Source of the DNA: Deltaproteobacteria bacterium
GTDB lineage: Bacteria; Myxococcota_A; Polyangia; Polyangiales; Ga0077539
NCBI GenBank assembly: GCA_016218725.1
Contig: JACRDB010000152.1
Location: 1-64,000 of the forward strand
Length of the DNA stretch: 64,000 nt
Direction: 5' to 3'
Below, piece after piece: positions 7,681 through 17,259 of this stretch. Positions within the stretch are counted from its first letter, which is position 1. Each line of letters begins with the position of its first letter. Below the pieces are notes generated by a model, which did not search any database, was not told where the DNA came from, and saw nothing but the letters and a program-made list of their open reading frames with translations. The translations under genes and the position numbers were made by a program.

Positions 7681-9025
7681 CGTGGCGGCCGGACGCTACG
7701 CCCGAAGGGTCGCCCGGCGCAAGCGCCGCGAGGGAGAGCGCCCGGTCGATCACGGCGTCCGCGTGGCGCAGGGTGTGGGCGAGGTCGAAGCACCGCGCGA
7801 GGGCCTCTTCACCGAGCCTGGGGCCCACCTCCGGGTCCGCGGCGAGGAGCGCGCGGAAGTCCCCCTCGCGGCGCCAGGCCCTCATGGCGTTTCGCTGCAC
7901 GAGGACGTAGCCCTCCTGGCGCCCGAGGCCCGTCTCCACCAGGGCCAGGAGCACGGCCTCGCTGGCCCACAGGCCGCCGGTGTGATCCAGGTGGGCCCGG
8001 AGCGCGTCGGGGTACACCTGGAGGCCCTCGACGAGGCGCGTGGCGCGCTCCAGCATGAAGCCCAGGGTGGTGGTGGCGTCCGGCGCCAGGAAGCGCTCGG
8101 CGGACGAGTGGGAGATGTCCCTCTCGTGCCACAGGGCGGTGTTCTCCAGGGCGGCGCCGGCCCAGGCCCGGAGCATGCGCGCCAGGCCGCAGAGGTTCTC
8201 GGACAGGATGGGGTTCCGCTTGTGGGGCATGGCGCTGGAGCCCTTCTGCCCCTCGGAGAAGGCCTCCTCGGCCTCCAGCACCTCGGTGCGCTGCCAGTGG
8301 CGGATCTGTATGGCCAGGCGCTCGATGGCCCCGCCCACCACCGCCAAGTGCGCGAAGTACGCCGCATGCCGGTCCCTGGGGACCACCTGCGTGGGCACCG
8401 TCTCCGTCCGAAGTCCCAGCGCCCCGAGGGCCCTGGCCTCCAGCGCCGGGGACAGGTGGGCGTAGGTGCCCACGGCGCCGGAGAGGGTGCCCACGCTCAC
8501 CTCGTCGCGCGCGGCGCGCAGCCTCCCGAGGGCCCGGTGCAGCTCCGCGTAGTGCCCCGCCAGCGCGAGGCCGAAGGTCACCGGCTCCGCGTGGATGCCG
8601 TGGGTCCTGCCGATCATGGGCGTGCGGCGGTGCTCCTCCACGCGGCGCCTCAAGGCCCCGAGGAGGCCCTGGAGCCGCGCGATGCACAGCTCCGCCGCGT
8701 CCCGCAGGAGGAGCGCCAGGGAGGTGTCCAGCACGTCGCTGGAGGTCATCCCCCGGTGGAGCCAGCGGGCGGGCTCGCCGGCCAGCTCCTCGACGTGCGT
8801 CAGGAACGCGATCACGTCATGGCGCGTGCGCCGCTCGATCTCGTCGATGCGCGCGGGGTCGAGCTGGAGGCCGAGCGCCCGGACCCTCTCCGCGGTGCCC
8901 TGAGGCACCAGCCCCTCGGCCTCCATGGCCTCACAGGCCGCCAGCTCCACCTCCAGCCACACGGCGTAGCGCCGGGACGGAGACCACAGCGCCGCGAACG
9001 CCTCGGGGGTGTACCGTGGGATCAT
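7673..9025 (-). CDS. purB: Adenylosuccinate lyase
   Basis: A 450-residue fumarase/aspartase-superfamily lyase acting at two steps of purine synthesis (SAICAR to AICAR and adenylosuccinate to AMP). The family signature GSSAMPHKRNP is present at about residue 265, with the TSSDVLDT and GRTHGIHAEP regions upstream. The start at 9025 (MIPRYTPEAF) matches the usual PurB N-terminus; the 21-residue upstream extension is rejected. First gene of the purB-purC-purS operon. Confidence 0.96.
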   Translation of the reverse strand: MIPRYTPEAFAALWSPSRRYAVWLEVELAACEAMEAEGLVPQGTAERVRALGLQLDPARIDEIERRTRHDVIAFLTHVEELAGEPARWLHRGMTSSDVLDTSLALLLRDAAELCIARLQGLLGALRRRVEEHRRTPMIGRTHGIHAEPVTFGLALAGHYAELHRALGRLRAARDEVSVGTLSGAVGTYAHLSPALEARALGALGLRTETVPTQVVPRDRHAAYFAHLAVVGGAIERLAIQIRHWQRTEVLEAEEAFSEGQKGSSAMPHKRNPILSENLCGLARMLRAWAGAALENTALWHERDISHSSAERFLAPDATTTLGFMLERATRLVEGLQVYPDALRAHLDHTGGLWASEAVLLALVETGLGRQEGYVLVQRNAMRAWRREGDFRALLAADPEVGPRLGEEALARCFDLAHTLRHADAVIDRALSLAALAPGDPSGVASGRHDG

Positions 9026-9033
9026 CGCCGCGG

Positions 9034-9039
9034 GGTGTA
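9034..9039 (-). promoter_or_regulatory. Putative -10 box (TACACC) of the purine operon
   Basis: On the minus strand TACACC lies 8 nt before the purB ATG, leaving no room for a leader. No separate ribosome-binding site is visible. Confidence 0.35.
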
Positions 9040-9078
9040 CCGCATTGGGGGGTGCTGTTCCCAGGGACGAAACCGACG

Positions 9079-9084
9079 TACATT
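9079..9084 (+). promoter_or_regulatory. Putative -10 box (TACATT), leaderless start
   Basis: TACATT is 6 nt before the ATG at 9091, so transcription would begin at or beside the start codon. Confidence 0.42.
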
Positions 9085-9090
9085 CCACCT

Positions 9091-11127
9091 ATGCGTCGGA
9101 CCATGTGGGTAGGGGTAGGTGCGCTCCTGATGGCCCTGGGTTGCGATGTCGGGGCCCCAGGGGAGTGTACGGCCGAGGGGGAGGGGTGTGTTACGGACGT
9201 GGACTCGGGCGGGGGGACGGGGGACGGGGCGGTGGACGCGGTGGGGCTCGTGGACCGGGCCCAGCCGCGGCCGACGGACCTGGTGAGCCTGGAGCTCCTG
9301 CCTGCCAACCCGGTGTTGGAGGTGACCCGGACGGTGCGCCCCACGGTGGCGTTCCGGGCGGTGGCGCGGCAGCGGGACGGGAGGACCCGGGAGCTCACGG
9401 GAGGGGTGCGCTTCACGCTGGATGACCGTCGCCTCGGGGCGCTGACGGACGCCTCGGGGATGTTCACGGCCTCGGGGGTGGGGGGGCAGACGGCGGTGCG
9501 GGTGAGCACCGTGGACGGCAGCGCCCTGAACGCGCAGACGACGCTCACGGTGAACGCGCGGGTGACCTTCGAGGGGCCGGGCGTGGACGCGACGGCGCGC
9601 ATGCGGGTGGACGACGTGACGCCCGGCGGGGCGGCGATGCACGCGCCGCAGGTGGACTATCCGTTGGAGGGCGCGGTGATGCCGCTGAACGTGTACGCGC
9701 CCAACGTACAATGGACGCCCCGGCAGCCGATGGGGGGCGCCGGGGACGTGTACCGGGTGCGGCTCACGCGGCCCCACGCGGTGCTGGAGGCGTACCTCCT
9801 GCACGGGATGGGGTTCACCTATGCGTGGCAGCCGCCGCAGGAGGAGTGGGCGCGCTTCGCCCAGAGCGACGTGGGGCAGCCCATCGAGGTGCGGGTGCGG
9901 GTGGTCTCCCGCGGGACGGGCTTCGAGAGCGCCCGGGCGAGCTTCCGCACGGTGGACGGGGTGATCGCGGGGAGCGTGTACTACTGGAACCCGATGCGGG
10001 GGCGGCTGGTGCGCTTGGACGTGGACGTGGCGCGGCGGGTGGATTTCATGCCGAACCCCGGGGCGCCGTGCATCGGGTGCCACACGGTGTCGCGCAACGG
10101 CCAGCGCCTCGGGGGGTTCCTGGAGGGGGGCGGGGCCGAGGACCTGGCGCTCTACGACCTGACGCGGGACCTGACGCCCAACCCCGCGCCGCTCCTGGCG
10201 AGGCAGCGCTACCCCCTGCGGCGGTGCGCGTCGTTCAACGGTGACGCCACGCGGCTGGTGGCGGGGGACTGCGGGGCCAACGCGAGCACCACGCGCTTCC
10301 AGCTCATCAACGCGATGACCGGGATGGAGGTGGCGGGCACCACGGGCCGGGCGGGGGACGGCTTCGACCCGGAGTGGAGCCCGGACTCGCGGTTGATTGC
10401 CTTCACGGACCGGATGAACAACCTTGCGGTGACGCCCGTGATGCCCGGGGACATGTTCGGGCCGACGAGGGTGCTTCACACGGCCGCTTCGTCGCCGGAC
10501 GGGAACATGGACTGGCACCCGACGTTCACGCCGGACTCGCGGTGGCTGGCGTACCAGCACGGGGAGACGCGGCGCACGGCGGCGGCCACCGGGGGCGGCA
10601 CCCGCGGGGCGCTGTGGTTCCTGGGCGCCGACGGCGGGGCGCCGGTGCGGCTGGACCGAGCCAGCGGCGGGCCCATGGCCTTTGACAGCTACCGGCCGTT
10701 GTTCTCGCCGTTCAACTCCGGGGGGTACTTCTGGCTCTTGTTCACGACGACGCGGCCCTACGGGAACATGTTCGCGGGCACGCGCGGGGCCAAGCAGATC
10801 TGGGTGACGGCGATCAACAACCACCCGGATGGGCGGAGCGACCCGTCGGAGGTGGCCTACTGGCTCCCCGGGCAGGAGAGCGTGACGGGGCTGTCGCCGT
10901 ACTGGACGCCGCCGCCGTGCCGCCCCACGGGGACCGGGTGCAGCACCGACGACGACTGCTGCTCGGGCGAGTGCGCGATGAGCCCCGACGGGAGCACCAC
11001 CCGGCGGTGCGTGCCGAGCACCGGGATGTGCCGCCCGCGCGGCCGCCGCTGCGGCGGCGGCAGCGACTGCTGCGAGGGCCTCGTGTGCACCGACGCGCGG
11101 CTGTGTGACCTGCCCAACCCGGGGTGA
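9091..11127 (+). CDS. Lipoprotein with heme-like CxxCH motif, beta-propeller and knottin-like tail
   Basis: A 678-residue lipoprotein (lipobox LMALGC, Cys at residue 16). In order: an Asp/Gly-rich linker, a bacterial Ig-like domain (about 65-155), a propeller-like region, a CIGCHTVSRNG site (about 330) that fits a c-type heme attachment motif, and TolB/WD40-like repeats (DPEWSPDSRLIAF, HPTFTPDSRWLAY at about 425-490). The C-terminus holds two Cys-rich knottin-like repeats with the DDDCCSGEC and GSDCCEGLVC cores. No enzyme motif is seen. It is divergent from purB. A surface protein, perhaps an electron-transfer or binding protein. Confidence 0.8.
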   Translation: MRRTMWVGVGALLMALGCDVGAPGECTAEGEGCVTDVDSGGGTGDGAVDAVGLVDRAQPRPTDLVSLELLPANPVLEVTRTVRPTVAFRAVARQRDGRTRELTGGVRFTLDDRRLGALTDASGMFTASGVGGQTAVRVSTVDGSALNAQTTLTVNARVTFEGPGVDATARMRVDDVTPGGAAMHAPQVDYPLEGAVMPLNVYAPNVQWTPRQPMGGAGDVYRVRLTRPHAVLEAYLLHGMGFTYAWQPPQEEWARFAQSDVGQPIEVRVRVVSRGTGFESARASFRTVDGVIAGSVYYWNPMRGRLVRLDVDVARRVDFMPNPGAPCIGCHTVSRNGQRLGGFLEGGGAEDLALYDLTRDLTPNPAPLLARQRYPLRRCASFNGDATRLVAGDCGANASTTRFQLINAMTGMEVAGTTGRAGDGFDPEWSPDSRLIAFTDRMNNLAVTPVMPGDMFGPTRVLHTAASSPDGNMDWHPTFTPDSRWLAYQHGETRRTAAATGGGTRGALWFLGADGGAPVRLDRASGGPMAFDSYRPLFSPFNSGGYFWLLFTTTRPYGNMFAGTRGAKQIWVTAINNHPDGRSDPSEVAYWLPGQESVTGLSPYWTPPPCRPTGTGCSTDDDCCSGECAMSPDGSTTRRCVPSTGMCRPRGRRCGGGSDCCEGLVCTDARLCDLPNPG

Positions 11128-11208
11128 TCCGGAGGGGTAAGGGGCGGCTCAAGTGCAGTACCGGGAGTCTGCGAAATCGTGGCGACTACGGCACCAAGGA
11201 TATAAGCA

Positions 11209-13518
11209 ATGAAGTTGCGTTCGATCGCCATGGTGGTGATTCTGATGTCTGAAGGATGCCGCCTGGGTCTCCCTGATTACGTTATCGGGCGCGTAGACGC
11301 CGGCGCCGATACTGCCCCAGGAATGGACAGCCGTACGGATCTTGGCGTCCTGGAGCGGCCTGGTATGGACGCGGACGCAGGCGTGATCCCGACGGATGCG
11401 CTCAGAGACCAGGCCGGTGACGAGGCGGCTCCAAGCGAAGGGTTGCGCCCGGATGGTTCCGAGGGGGGCCCCGACGTAACGATGATGTGTGACGCTGCAT
11501 CGTGCGATGGGGCCTGCGTCGATCTCCTGCGCGACGTGCGGAATTGCGGTCGCTGCGGGTCGATGTGCGCCCCGATTGCCAACGGTGAATCCATCTGTGT
11601 GGAGGGCCGGTGTGACGTGCGCTGCAGTCCGGGCTTCGCACCTGTGCTCGGGAGATGCGTGGCGCCGATGCTTCCGCCGCCACGCCAGAGGTTGCCACAA
11701 TCCACGGCATACACAACATCGATGAGGCCGACATTCAGGTGGGCGTTGGCGCCTGGGACTGACGGAGCTCGGCTTCAACTCTGCGCTGATAGGGCATGTA
11801 CGCGCGTGGACGAGACGCTCGATGCCGCCGGGAGCCAGGCGGTGCCGAGTGTGGAGTTGCGCCCCGGAATTCACTACTGGCGACTGTTTGGTCGCCTCGG
11901 ATCGGCTACAAGTGAGCGCTCCAGTCCCGTCTGGCAGTTCTGGGTTGGCGCGCGGTCGGCTCCGGTGGACACGAGCTGGGGTACGGTTCCGGACTTCAAT
12001 GGTGATGGTTATGCTGACATCGTTATCGGCGCACCAGGCGCCTCCCCTGGGGGGAGAATGATGGCGGGAGTGGTCGTTGTGTACCTTGGAGGTGGGGGTG
12101 GTGTCAGCGCTTCCCCGTCGAGGATCCTCGAAGGCGTGACTGCCGGGGATGCCTTCGGAACCATGGTGGCTCCCGCTGGCGATGTGAATGGAGATGGCTT
12201 CGGGGACCTTCTGATCGGCGCGCCCCAGGCGTCACCCGGTGGCAGGGCCGGGGCGGGAGCCGCGATGATCTACCTTGGAGGCGAGGGTGGAATCGGGTCG
12301 TCAGCGTCGGCGCTGCTTGAAGGGACGATGGTGGGTGGCGCCTTCGGGTCATCGGCGGCGGCTGGTGACGTGAACCTGGATGGCTTCGCAGACGTCCTTG
12401 TGGGCGCTCCGACGGCGTCACCGGGAGCGCGGAGCGGGGCGGGCACGGCCAGCCTCTTCCTTGGACATTCAAGCCTAATTGCCGGGCCTCCGTCGCAGAC
12501 TCTTGAGGGTGCCGCGGCAGGCGGGTCCTTGGGAAGGTCACTGGCGTCCGGAGACGTGAACGGAGATGGCTTCGTGGACCTTGTACTGGGTGTGCCCTTC
12601 GCGGATTCCAGTGGAGGTGCCAGAACTGGCGCGGTGCGGGTGTACCATGGTAGCCCCACTGGTGTCGGGGATGCTCCTTCCAGAGTTGTTGACGGCGTCG
12701 CTGGGAGAGAGGGTCTAGGTACGTCGGTGGCTTCCGCAGGGGACGTGAACGGTGATGGGTACGTCGATCTCCTCGTGGGTGCGCCCTTCGCAGCTCCCGG
12801 TGGGAGGATTGATGCCGGTGCAGTAAGGCTATTCCTTGGGAGTTCTGGCGGGATTGGCGCCATGCCTGCCAGGGTCTTCGAGGGAGTTGAAGAAGATGAT
12901 GAACTGGGGAAGGTGATCGGAACCGCCGGTGATCTGAACAGGGATGGCTACACCGAAATCTTCCTGGGGGTCTCCTTCGCTGACCCGGGTGGGCGCGCTG
13001 GCGCGGGTATTGTGAGCCTGTTTCCAGGCGGTTCTAGCGGGGTTTCCTCCAGTCCGCTGAGGGTAATCGAGGGAGCGGCAGCTCAGGACGGATTGGGATC
13101 TTCAGTCGCAGCTGCAGGTGATGTGAACGGAGACGGCTTCCTGGATCTCCTCGTGGGCGCTTCCTTCGCCTCACCAGCGGGGAGGCGAGAGGCCGGAGCG
13201 GCGAACTTGTTCCTTGGTGGGTCGAGTGGGATCGGCGCAGTTCCTTCGAGGATCTTTGAAGGAATGTCGGTTGGGGAGAGGCTTGGCACCTCGCTCGCTG
13301 ACGCTGACGACTGGATCGGAAGCCGAGGGATGAGTTCCTGGATTGGTGCTCTGGAACAGCCTGTCCTGAACTCCTTCCCTACATCGTTTTCCGGTCGATC
13401 GTATCCGTGGAAAAGGGTGCTATTCCGACGCGTCGTCCCGCCTGGAAGTGGACAGAGAATGTCACGAATGTTCCTGCACGCCGCTCTTGGGTCGAGCTTC
13501 ACCCAATCGGTGCTCTAG
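11209..13518 (+). CDS. FG-GAP repeat lipoprotein, seven-bladed propeller, possibly 3'-altered
   Basis: A 769-residue lipoprotein (lipobox region LMSEGC). After an Asp-rich linker come one Cys-rich repeat (about 95-135), a fibronectin-like segment (about 165-245), and seven FG-GAP repeats, each with a DxNxDGxxD Ca-binding loop (NGDGYAD, NGDGFGD, NLDGFAD, NGDGFVD, NGDGYVD, NRDGYTE, NGDGFLD). An eighth loop starts (LGTSLADAD) but fails, and the last 70 residues look non-coding. The gene is clearly lower in GC and uses more A/T-ending codons than its neighbours, hinting at transfer or relaxed selection. AAGGA 8 nt upstream supports the start. Confidence 0.82.
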   Translation: MKLRSIAMVVILMSEGCRLGLPDYVIGRVDAGADTAPGMDSRTDLGVLERPGMDADAGVIPTDALRDQAGDEAAPSEGLRPDGSEGGPDVTMMCDAASCDGACVDLLRDVRNCGRCGSMCAPIANGESICVEGRCDVRCSPGFAPVLGRCVAPMLPPPRQRLPQSTAYTTSMRPTFRWALAPGTDGARLQLCADRACTRVDETLDAAGSQAVPSVELRPGIHYWRLFGRLGSATSERSSPVWQFWVGARSAPVDTSWGTVPDFNGDGYADIVIGAPGASPGGRMMAGVVVVYLGGGGGVSASPSRILEGVTAGDAFGTMVAPAGDVNGDGFGDLLIGAPQASPGGRAGAGAAMIYLGGEGGIGSSASALLEGTMVGGAFGSSAAAGDVNLDGFADVLVGAPTASPGARSGAGTASLFLGHSSLIAGPPSQTLEGAAAGGSLGRSLASGDVNGDGFVDLVLGVPFADSSGGARTGAVRVYHGSPTGVGDAPSRVVDGVAGREGLGTSVASAGDVNGDGYVDLLVGAPFAAPGGRIDAGAVRLFLGSSGGIGAMPARVFEGVEEDDELGKVIGTAGDLNRDGYTEIFLGVSFADPGGRAGAGIVSLFPGGSSGVSSSPLRVIEGAAAQDGLGSSVAAAGDVNGDGFLDLLVGASFASPAGRREAGAANLFLGGSSGIGAVPSRIFEGMSVGERLGTSLADADDWIGSRGMSSWIGALEQPVLNSFPTSFSGRSYPWKRVLFRRVVPPGSGQRMSRMFLHAALGSSFTQSVL

Positions 13519-13600
13519 CTACCTCCGAGACGATGTGCTGGACCTTGGTTCACGAGCCCTCGCGGCGTAGCTCACAGACCCGAAGGCCACCCGAACGCAG

Positions 13601-15142
13601 CTACCGCCGCCGCCGCCTCCGGACGCCCGCCGCCACCGCCAGCGCCCCGAGCACCCCGCGCGCGCCCCGTGCGTCCCCGCCGGGCGCGCGGCAGTTGCAC
13701 GTACCGTCGGAGCCGTCCTCCAGCGGGGGCTCCGCGGCCGTGTCGGGCGTGCCCCGGCTGGTGTCCCGGGCGGGGACGTCCGGCAGCGCCGTCGCGTCCC
13801 GCGGCGCCGAGCCCCCGTCCGCAGCGTCGCGCGCGGCGTCGGGCGTCCCCGCCGCGTCCGGGGCGCCCCCGTCGAGCTCTCCGGCGCAGCGCCCGAGGCG
13901 GCACGCCTGGCCGGGCGGGCACGAGGCCCCCTCGCACAGGTCCCGGCAGCGCCCCTCCTCGCAGGTGAAGCCGGGCTCGCAGCGCACCATGGCGCACGCA
14001 TCCAGGCGACACCTCCCGTCCGTGTAGCAGCTCTGCCCCGCCGGGCACCGGCGGCACGGGCAGCGCGTCTGGCACACGCCGTCCGCGCACACCTGGTCGC
14101 CGTCGCAGGTGACCCCGGCGCAGGGGTCCACGCAGCGCCCGAGGCGGCACACCTGCCCGCGGGGACACGTCACCCCCTCGCAGGGGCGCCGGCACATCCC
14201 GCGGTGGCACACAGACTCCGGGGGGCAGGTCACCGCCGCGCAGGTGGTCTCCACGCAGGTCCCGCGGGGCGTGCACGCGGTGCCCGCGGGGCACCCGAGC
14301 TCGTTCATGCAGCGGTCCACGCAGACGCCCTGGTCGCACACCTGCATCGCCGGGCAGAGGTTCATCCCGTCGTCCACCATGGCGTTGCAGTCGTTGTCCA
14401 GGCCGTCGCAGCGCTCCACCCCGGGGCCCGTCACCCGCACGCAGGCCAGCATCCCCGTGCGGCACTGGCGCACGCCCGTGGCGCACACCCCGAGCTCCCC
14501 CGTGTCGCACCGGTCGCCGCCGCCCGCGCACACCAGGTTGTCCACGATCATCAAGATGTCCTGGAAGTCGTTGTCGCCCCCGCCGAAGAGGTCCTCCCAG
14601 GCGAAATAGAACGCGTTGGCCGTCACCCGGGAGTCGTAGATGAGCAGGTGGATGAAGCCCCCGGTGGCCGCCCGGTCGGGCTGGTACGCCCGCTCGGAGT
14701 AGTACACATACCCCGGCGGCGTGCGCAGGAAGAACCCGATCTCGCCCCCGCGGTAGCGGGTGTCGCTGCGGAAATCCAGCGCCGCGGTGAAGCCCTCCGG
14801 CGCCGTCGACGGGATGAACTCGAAGAGCTCCGCGGCGGTGGGGGCGCGGCCCGCGGTGACGTTGTACCACCCGAAGGCGTTGGCGTACCCCGAGTCCCGC
14901 CCGACCACCGTGAACCGGATGGAGCACCCCGGCAGGAAGCGCTCCGGGGTGATCGCCGCGTTGCGCACGGCGTCCAGGCCCGCGGCGCCCTCGCCGCGGC
15001 GGTTCAGGTAGCCCTGGAGCGACGGCATGGACGCCCCGAGGTCCGGCACCAGGGTCCCGTCGGGCTGCCGCACCTGCGCCGCCGACGGCGACGCGCGCGC
15101 GGCGAGCGCCAGGGCGCAGAGGGTGACGACGGCGCGCTTCAC
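13601..15142 (-). CDS. Cys-rich cell-surface protein with DUF4114-like domain and MYXO-CTERM-like tail
   Basis: A 513-residue exported protein. A signal peptide (about 1-23, ending SAAQ) is followed by a DUF4114-like beta-sandwich (about 80-200, with GFFLRTPPG and the calcium-site-like GGGDNDFQDILM), a MopE-like CDGLDNDCNAMVDDG motif (about 245), and a run of six-Cys EGF-like repeats (about 265-430). An Asp/Ala linker leads to CNCRAPGG, a short hydrophobic stretch and an Arg cluster, the layout of MYXO-CTERM sorting signals that anchor proteins to the myxobacterial surface. The GTG start at 15142 is chosen for the signal peptide; the upstream frame is antisense to other genes. Convergent with the FG-GAP gene. 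Confidence 0.82.
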   Translation of the reverse strand: MKRAVVTLCALALAARASPSAAQVRQPDGTLVPDLGASMPSLQGYLNRRGEGAAGLDAVRNAAITPERFLPGCSIRFTVVGRDSGYANAFGWYNVTAGRAPTAAELFEFIPSTAPEGFTAALDFRSDTRYRGGEIGFFLRTPPGYVYYSERAYQPDRAATGGFIHLLIYDSRVTANAFYFAWEDLFGGGDNDFQDILMIVDNLVCAGGGDRCDTGELGVCATGVRQCRTGMLACVRVTGPGVERCDGLDNDCNAMVDDGMNLCPAMQVCDQGVCVDRCMNELGCPAGTACTPRGTCVETTCAAVTCPPESVCHRGMCRRPCEGVTCPRGQVCRLGRCVDPCAGVTCDGDQVCADGVCQTRCPCRRCPAGQSCYTDGRCRLDACAMVRCEPGFTCEEGRCRDLCEGASCPPGQACRLGRCAGELDGGAPDAAGTPDAARDAADGGSAPRDATALPDVPARDTSRGTPDTAAEPPLEDGSDGTCNCRAPGGDARGARGVLGALAVAAGVRRRRRR

Positions 15143-15180
15143 GAGGTCCGTGGCGGTACCGTACCCCAGCGCGCCCCACG

Positions 15181-16176
15181 TCACCACCCCAGCGCGCCCA
15201 GCACCCCCTGGAGGAAGAGCGGCACCGTGCCCGCAAGGGCCGCGACGGTCCAGGCCCTCTGAGCCCACGAGGGCCAGCGCGGCACACCCAGACGGCGCTC
15301 GACCAGCACCAGGGCTCCCTGCGCCAGGAAGAAGAGCCCCACGCCCAGGGACGCCCGCAGGTCCACCGCAAACGCCGCCAGGTACACGTGCAACAGCGCG
15401 CTGGCGAGGAAGGCCACGGCGATCCCCGCCCGCCCGTACCCCCGCCGCGCCAGGGGGCTGAACCCGTGGCGCCAGAGGGACTCGTGGATCGAGCGGTTCC
15501 AGCGCTCGCCCCAGAACTCCCGCAGCGTGCGGCTCAGGACCGGGTCCCGGTGGAGCACCGGCGCGCGGAGGCCCGCGAGGCCATACCCCAGGAGAATGGT
15601 CCCGAGGAGCACCTCGACCAGCGCGTAGAGGAACGCCGTTCCCAGGAGCTGCCGCAGGGCCCAGGGCCCCCACCCGGGGACCTGCCCCAGGGCGCGCGTA
15701 CCGTAGCCCGTCGGCGCCGCCAGGGCGAGGAAGGCCAGGAGCCGCAGGAGGGCGTGCCCATGCAGGAAAGGGACGCCCCGGACGAGCTGGTTGCTGTCCA
15801 CCACGCTCACGGCGTGGACGACCCGGAGGCCGAGCGGCGCGGGAACCGAGGCCCGGGTGAGGTCCAGGCCCCGCAGGAGGAGCGTCACCACCGAGAAGCC
15901 CACCAGGAGGCGCCCCAGCACCGGCTCTCGGGGGATGCACCAGGGCGCCCCGAGGCCCACGGCGGCGCCCAGGAGGTACACCCCCCAACGGCGGGTGGGG
16001 GAGCCGGTAAGCGCCGCCCCGAGGAGGCCGGAGAGGGTCAGGACGGCGACGATGGCGAGGAGCGCGGGGAGCAATGGGGATGCCCACCGTGACGATACGC
16101 CCGAGGCGGCGCCGGGCGCTTGTTGAAATCTGGTACGGTCCGGGGCCTCCACGGTAGGAACCGGGGCGGAGGTCAT
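15181..16176 (-). CDS. MBOAT / wax-synthase-like membrane acyltransferase
   Basis: A 331-residue polytopic membrane protein with about eight hydrophobic segments. The centre carries REFWGERWNRSIHESLWRH and, after a Gly-rich stretch, SALLHVYLAAF, matching the FWGRRW and conserved His of the wax synthase/MBOAT_2 family. It would transfer an acyl group from acyl-CoA to a lipid alcohol or similar acceptor. The ATG at 16176 is the likely start, but it lies only 3 nt from the start of the divergent propeller gene, so the true start may be further in. The gene ends 38 nt before the MYXO-CTERM protein gene. Confidence 0.72.
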   Translation of the reverse strand: MTSAPVPTVEAPDRTRFQQAPGAASGVSSRWASPLLPALLAIVAVLTLSGLLGAALTGSPTRRWGVYLLGAAVGLGAPWCIPREPVLGRLLVGFSVVTLLLRGLDLTRASVPAPLGLRVVHAVSVVDSNQLVRGVPFLHGHALLRLLAFLALAAPTGYGTRALGQVPGWGPWALRQLLGTAFLYALVEVLLGTILLGYGLAGLRAPVLHRDPVLSRTLREFWGERWNRSIHESLWRHGFSPLARRGYGRAGIAVAFLASALLHVYLAAFAVDLRASLGVGLFFLAQGALVLVERRLGVPRWPSWAQRAWTVAALAGTVPLFLQGVLGALGW

Positions 16177-16179
16177 GGC

Positions 16180-17250
16180 ATGAGGGCTCCGCGGAGGTGG
16201 GCAGCGACGGCGACGGTGGCGCTGGCGTGCGCGGTGGCGGGGCCCTGGGTGCTGGCCACGCCGCCCCTCCTGGACGTGCATGCCCAGGCGGAGACCGGCG
16301 CCATGCCCAAGGGGGTGACCCTCTCGCCCGACGGGCAGCGGCTGTACGTGGCCAACTACGGCCAGCTCGACCGGGGGAACGTCACCGTCCATGACGCGCG
16401 CACCCTGCGGCGCGTGGCGCGCTTTGACCTCCCGGGCATCGCCGTGGAGACGGCCATCGCGCCGGACGGGCGCACGCTGTACGTGTCCAACTTCCGGCGC
16501 AACAGCGTGCAGTGGGTGGACACCGCCACGGGCGCCGTCACCCGCGAGGTGACCACCGGGTCGCACCCGAAGATCGTGGTGCTGTCCCCCGACGGGCAGC
16601 GGCTCTTCGCCGCCAACTGGGGCGGCCAGAGCGTCACGGAGCTGAACCCCCGGACCGGCGCCGTGGTGCGCACCCTCCGCGTCGGGGCCAACCCCCGGGG
16701 CATGGCCATGACCCGCGCGGGCACGCTCTACGTGGCCAACTTCGGCGCCCATACCATTGACGTCTTCTCGGGCCCGGACCTCTCGAGGCACCACACCATC
16801 ACCCGTGTGTGCCGCGTGCCGCGGCACCTGGCGCTCTCGCCCGATGACCGCGCGCTGTACGTCTCCTGCTTCACCGCCTCGGCGCTGGGGGTCCTGGACA
16901 CCGCCACGGAGCGCTTCACCCGCTTCGTGGCCGTGGGGCGCTCGCCCAAGGCCCTGGACGTCTTCCCCGACGGGCGCCACGTGGTGACCGCGAACTACGG
17001 CGGCTGCGGCGCCACCGTGGTGGACACCCGAGACTGGACCACCCGCACGCTGGACATCCCCGCCATGGACCACGCCAGCGGCGTGGTCGCCGGCCGCGAC
17101 GGCCTGCGCTTCTACGTCACCGGGTGGTACGACGACCACCTCTTCTCCGTGGGCCTCGCGGGGCAGGGTCCCCGGGTCACCGTCTCCGCCGCCGAGCGCC
17201 TCCGGATCCGCGCCCAGCGCGCCTTCCACGACGCCCACCCCGCGGAGTAG
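16180..17250 (+). CDS. YVTN/YncE-type beta-propeller protein, exported
   Basis: A 356-residue secreted protein. The signal peptide (about 1-25) ends near PLLDVHA. Then come seven repeats with the YVTN pattern: MPKGVTLSPDGQRLYVANYG, IAPDGRTLYVSNFR, LSPDGQRLFAANWGG and so on, forming a seven-bladed propeller. Such proteins are periplasmic or surface-bound; ligands are not predictable. GGAGG 8 nt before the ATG supports the start. Possible promoter box TACGGT at about 16131. Head of a plus-strand run with 29 nt before the next gene. Confidence 0.85.
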   Translation: MRAPRRWAATATVALACAVAGPWVLATPPLLDVHAQAETGAMPKGVTLSPDGQRLYVANYGQLDRGNVTVHDARTLRRVARFDLPGIAVETAIAPDGRTLYVSNFRRNSVQWVDTATGAVTREVTTGSHPKIVVLSPDGQRLFAANWGGQSVTELNPRTGAVVRTLRVGANPRGMAMTRAGTLYVANFGAHTIDVFSGPDLSRHHTITRVCRVPRHLALSPDDRALYVSCFTASALGVLDTATERFTRFVAVGRSPKALDVFPDGRHVVTANYGGCGATVVDTRDWTTRTLDIPAMDHASGVVAGRDGLRFYVTGWYDDHLFSVGLAGQGPRVTVSAAERLRIRAQRAFHDAHPAE

Positions 17251-17259
17251 CCCCCGCGC

